A DNA stretch of 10,535 bases from Campylobacterales bacterium (GTDB lineage Bacteria > Campylobacterota > Campylobacteria > Campylobacterales > Sulfurovaceae). The notes beneath the pieces were generated by a model. It was not told the DNA's origin, made no database searches, and saw only the letters and a list, made by a program, of their open reading frames with translations. The position numbers were made by a program, and so were the translations under genes. Location: the NCBI GenBank assembly GCA_014763905.1, contig JACXUN010000031.1, positions 1 through 10,535 of the forward strand. The letters are read 5' to 3'. Numbering within the stretch: position 1 is the first letter of the stretch; every line of letters begins with the position of its first letter. Positions 8,246 through 10,535 of this stretch are shown in pieces.

Positions 8246-8742
8246 GAATTGAACCGGCTTTGGCAGTCGGTGTCGGATTGGTCTTTGCTCTGCTGATTTT
8301 TCAAAATCAAGATAGTGTAAAGGCGATTGAATCCAATGCCTCCAAAGAGTTGACATTCAAAGCATTTTCGTTAATAGAGATTACCCCAAAAGGGGTGGAA
8401 AACTATATGAATGCTTCAGAAGCCATTAAGTATCAGACATACTTTGAAATGCATGATATCAATATGACCTATCAGAACATTCAACATCTAACAGCAAACA
8501 GAGCAAACTATCAGGATGATATTGTCTATCTGGATGATTCGGTGCAGTTGACACAAGATGAGGGGTTTCGATTTGAAACCTCCAAGGTTGCTTATTTGAT
8601 TAAAGCCAAAGAGCTTTACGGCGAAGAGCCGTTTCAGATTGATATGAATAAGAGCCGTATTGTAGGCACTAATCTACGATATGACGTGAAAGATAAAAAC
8701 ATCTCCGCTGATAATATCAGAGCGAAGATTTATTTTGAATAA
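8236..8742 (+). CDS. lptC: LPS export system periplasmic/membrane protein LptC
   Basis: 168 residues. An N-terminal hydrophobic helix (about residues 8-22, PALAVGVGLVFALLIF) would anchor it in the inner membrane. The rest is strand-rich and periplasmic, with the LptC/LptA-type pattern of alternating hydrophobic strands (YQDDIVYLDDSVQLTQDEGF, FETSKVAYLIKAKELYGEEPFQID). LptC receives LPS from LptB2FG and passes it to LptA. Sequence similarity in this family is low, so the call rests partly on position after kdsC, which is the common order. The start overlaps kdsC by 10 bases. The usual partner lptA does not follow: the next gene is on the opposite strand, and its last 26 coding bases overlap the lptC 3' end. 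Confidence 0.85.
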   Translation: MVLRIEPALAVGVGLVFALLIFQNQDSVKAIESNASKELTFKAFSLIEITPKGVENYMNASEAIKYQTYFEMHDINMTYQNIQHLTANRANYQDDIVYLDDSVQLTQDEGFRFETSKVAYLIKAKELYGEEPFQIDMNKSRIVGTNLRYDVKDKNISADNIRAKIYFE

Positions 8743-10054
8743 GCTGGGTAATGACATCGATTTTTTGGGTGTAGTTATTAAAACTCAACGGCGTAATGGC
8801 GGTTCGTCCTAACGCAAAATGGGTGCCATTTTCTCCCCAAACCGTATGGATAATATACGGTTCTCCCTTATACTCCCCGATATAGAGGACTATATGCCCA
8901 TCCAGATGGATAATGGTCGCTCCTATGGTACTTTTGAGAAGGATATCGGTTTTGGTCATGTTATCAAGCCCTTCTATGACTGTTTGAAACGATCCGGCAT
9001 TAGATTGTGATGCGGAGTTTCTAGGAAGATAGAGTCCGGTGGTGGCATAAATCTCTTGGATAAATTTAGAACAATCCTGCTCTCCGTACATACCGCCCCA
9101 GCCGTAAGGAGCATGAAGAAATTTAAAGGCTTGTGTCAAAATCGTGCGTGGGGTATAGGGGAGATATCCTTTATGAGTATTTTCTGTTTTGACTGTGGCA
9201 TTACCGAGTATTAATTTACCGTGTTCATTTCGCATCGGGATCAAGACCATGCTCATATCATCGATGGTCATAATAACCGGTAGTCTCACCCCCATACGGA
9301 GATAGTCATGATATCTTCCGCCGATCAGCAGAGCGGTTTTGGCAGCGGTAGTGACCACAAAGTTCTTCATATCCAGATAGTCGGCGATCTCTTTTTGATC
9401 ACCAAATGCGATATCACTGTCCTTGACCCATCCGGAACTGGTTGGTCCCATACCGTAATGCCACTGTCCATCTTCTGTAGAGTGCAGAATGGCAATCGGT
9501 GTACCGATATCCAATGCCGAGTTTTGATTACGGTCGAAATGGATTTCGTCTCGTTTTTTGAGCAGTGCCAGTTCCGTGGGTATGACGCGTTGATCGGTAT
9601 AATTAACGGTCATGGCATAACGGGTCTCGACACTCGCATCTTGGAGCAAATCGAGACTCAAATAGCGTTGCATCGTGCTAAAAAAGCGATTATCGATCTT
9701 ATTGCCGTCTTCAAAATAATGTACGCTGTTACGAAGTCCGAAAAATGCCCGAGTAATACTTTCTCGTACCCAGCTACCACCGTATAGGCTGCCGACATCC
9801 TTAAAACGGGTGAGCATATGCTGCTGTTTGGCGGTATAGGTATTGAATGCTTCAATCTCATCGGCGTTCATGATCAGATTGTCCGGCTCTTTAATCTGAT
9901 CGATCCAATATTCGGACATATGGAGATGACGATTTTTGTTGACGATAATCACCGGCTGACGCTCTTTGGTATCACACAGTACCGGTTTGTTATCACTTAC
10001 CTCTTGACAGGCAGTTAGGAGTAAAATAAAGGAAATCAGTAGATATTTTTTCAT
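8717..10054 (-). CDS. Lipoprotein NlpC/P60 peptidase with SH3-like domains
   Basis: 445 residues. The signal peptide MKKYLLISFILLLTAC ends in a lipobox with Cys16, giving a lipid-anchored envelope protein. Residues about 35-130 match the look of the NlpC/P60 N-terminal stabilising domain, 150-280 look like two bacterial SH3-type barrels (including GQWHYGMGPTSSGWVKDSDIAF), and 300-440 form the C40 cysteine peptidase. The apparent catalytic triad is C328 in GEQDCSKF, H387 in DGHIVLYIG and H403 in IIHTVWG. Such enzymes usually cut stem-peptide bonds, often D-Glu to the diamino acid; the actual bond here is inferred. The start is fixed by the signal peptide, yet no ribosome-binding site precedes it and a TATAAT box lies only six bases upstream, so the message may be leaderless. 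It converges on lptC with a 26-base overlap. Confidence 0.9.
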   Translation of the reverse strand: MKKYLLISFILLLTACQEVSDNKPVLCDTKERQPVIIVNKNRHLHMSEYWIDQIKEPDNLIMNADEIEAFNTYTAKQQHMLTRFKDVGSLYGGSWVRESITRAFFGLRNSVHYFEDGNKIDNRFFSTMQRYLSLDLLQDASVETRYAMTVNYTDQRVIPTELALLKKRDEIHFDRNQNSALDIGTPIAILHSTEDGQWHYGMGPTSSGWVKDSDIAFGDQKEIADYLDMKNFVVTTAAKTALLIGGRYHDYLRMGVRLPVIMTIDDMSMVLIPMRNEHGKLILGNATVKTENTHKGYLPYTPRTILTQAFKFLHAPYGWGGMYGEQDCSKFIQEIYATTGLYLPRNSASQSNAGSFQTVIEGLDNMTKTDILLKSTIGATIIHLDGHIVLYIGEYKGEPYIIHTVWGENGTHFALGRTAITPLSFNNYTQKIDVITQLIQNKSSL

Positions 10055-10060
10055 GTCGGG

Positions 10061-10066
10061 ATTATA
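10061..10066 (-). promoter_or_regulatory. Consensus -10 box six bases from the start codon (possible leaderless mRNA)
   Basis: Read on the minus strand this is a perfect TATAAT, followed by CCCGAC and then the ATG of the NlpC/P60 gene. With normal -10 to +1 spacing, transcription would begin at the A of the ATG. No -35 match better than TTTAAT is seen. There is no Shine-Dalgarno-like sequence in the six bases. Confidence 0.5.
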
Positions 10067-10089
10067 TAGTAAATAATTAAAAGATTAAA

Positions 10090-10118
10090 TTGAACTCAAC
10101 GGAATATCATTGTATAAT
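10090..10118 (+). promoter_or_regulatory. Sigma-70-type promoter of the 65-residue small gene
   Basis: TTGAAC at 10090-10095 and a perfect TATAAT at 10113-10118 are separated by 17 bases, the ideal spacing. This is the best -35/-10 pair found in the window. The predicted start near 10125 gives a leader of about 24 bases with the ribosome-binding site AAAGGA at 10137-10142, six bases before the ATG. Confidence 0.65.
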
Positions 10119-10148
10119 CAGGTTTAAATCTATGATAAAGGATCAGTC

Positions 10149-10346
10149 ATGCCAAAAGAGCGAGTAGAAGAGATCAAAGAGGCAATTCATCAGTCCGATA
10201 AATTAAGCAGTGAAGAGAAGAGTCAAAGTGTTCAGCACATCGAAGAGTGGATCGCCGAAGATAAAGCATTCGGGATTATCTACAACCAGTTAGTCAAAAT
10301 CAACACTGTATTTGAAGAGATTTTCAAAGAGTTGGGCTTGGTTTAA
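10149..10346 (+). CDS. Small acidic helical hypothetical protein (65 residues)
   Basis: I do not recognise this protein with confidence. It is 65 residues long, rich in Glu, Lys and Ile, and predicted by eye to be almost entirely helical, with no signal peptide, membrane segment or Cys. The N-terminal half (VEEIKEAIHQSDKLSSEEKS) reads as a helix-turn-helix pair, and the C-terminal half (NQLVKINTVFEEIFKELG) has an amphipathic heptad-like pattern that could mediate dimerisation. It is likely cytoplasmic. Support for a real gene is good: a strong promoter with 17-base spacing, an AAAGGA ribosome-binding site, a clean stop, and a stable hairpin 11 bases after the stop. It is divergent from the NlpC/P60 gene with 94 bases between them. 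Function unknown. Confidence 0.8.
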   Translation: MPKERVEEIKEAIHQSDKLSSEEKSQSVQHIEEWIAEDKAFGIIYNQLVKINTVFEEIFKELGLV

Positions 10347-10356
10347 TTCTCTGCTA

Positions 10357-10381
10357 CGGAAGTGGAATCTCTCCACTTCCG
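10357..10381 (+). terminator. Strong hairpin after the small gene, probable terminator
   Basis: CGGAAGTGGA (10357-10366) and TCCACTTCCG (10372-10381) form a perfect 10-bp stem with the five-base loop ATCTC, 11 bases past the stop codon. The stem is GC-balanced and stable, but no T run follows (AAACGTCCC), so if it terminates transcription it is not a canonical rho-independent site; it may instead protect the 3' end. Confidence 0.5.
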
Positions 10382-10441
10382 AAACGTCCCGCTCAATCTA
10401 ACCCTAATAACCTGAGTTCGACGGAGTATTATAGTCACAGT

Positions 10442-10535
10442 TTTACGAGGTTTTTCATAGGTAAGGCAGATTTTTGCAGGACTAGCTAGAGCTAATTCAA
10501 AAAAATCTAACGCAGTCTATGGGAAACCTCGTAAA
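10442..10535. repeat. Large imperfect palindrome (fold-back element), cut by the window end
   Basis: Left arm 10442-10460 and right arm 10517-10535 pair over 19 bases: the outer 12 (TTTACGAGGTTT with AAACCTCGTAAA) are exact, then two G-U wobble positions, then CATAG with CTATG. Inside, GATTTTT (10469-10475) pairs with AAAAATC (10501-10507), and TAGC (10483-10486) with GCTA (10491-10494) closes the tip. The right arm runs to the last base of the window, so the element probably extends outward on both sides, to the left into the sequence around 10412-10441. It contains no gene. A MITE-like or other dispersed palindromic repeat, or a structured RNA, would fit. Confidence 0.65.

Noticed and set aside
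9308..9787. A 159-codon open frame on the plus strand opposite the NlpC/P60 gene
   Set aside because: Antisense shadow of a well-supported gene; composition and lack of motifs argue against coding.
10090..10102. TGAACTCAACGGA resembling the reverse complement of CTGAGTTCGACGGAG at 10412
   Set aside because: Only seven bases (GAACTCA) match, and these overlap a plausible -35 box; a chance match is sufficient explanation.

Overview
The window looks like an ordinary chromosomal segment of a Campylobacterota (Epsilonproteobacteria) species, probably a free-living relative of Sulfurimonas, Sulfuricurvum or Sulfurovum. The basis is the gene order tatD - lytic transglycosylase - rlpA - hisB - kdsC - lptC, the compact AT-leaning intergenic regions, and promoters with good -10 boxes but mostly no clear -35 box. 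The KdsC and LptC homologues show that the cell has an outer membrane with lipopolysaccharide. No transposase, integrase, CRISPR array, tRNA or rRNA gene is visible.

Layout. (1) 50-2796, minus strand: prs then lepA, a housekeeping pair whose stop and start codons share one base. (2) 2921-4102, plus strand, divergent from prs: a membrane-anchored protein joining helical TPR-like repeats to a retropepsin-like aspartic protease domain. An AT-rich perfect inverted repeat follows it. (3) 4309-8742, plus strand: an envelope-centred cluster of tatD, an MltD-type lytic transglycosylase, the RlpA lipoprotein, hisB, kdsC and lptC. From rlpA to lptC the genes nearly touch or overlap, so they are probably co-transcribed. 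(4) 8717-10054, minus strand: a lipoprotein NlpC/P60 cysteine peptidase with SH3-like domains, converging on lptC with a 26-base overlap. (5) 10149-10346, plus strand: a 65-residue hypothetical protein with its own well-formed promoter and a hairpin after it. (6) 10442-10535: half or more of a large fold-back repeat that is cut by the window edge.

Functionally most of the window concerns the cell envelope. The lytic transglycosylase and RlpA cleave glycan strands, the NlpC/P60 protein probably cleaves stem peptides, KdsC supplies Kdo, and LptC is part of the LPS export bridge. hisB is the metabolic outlier inside this operon.

I see no clear new multi-gene system. The items most worth a second look are the fold-back element at the right end, the apparently leaderless promoter of the NlpC/P60 gene, and the TPR-retropepsin fusion. 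All functional calls rest on motif recognition by eye; no database search was done.
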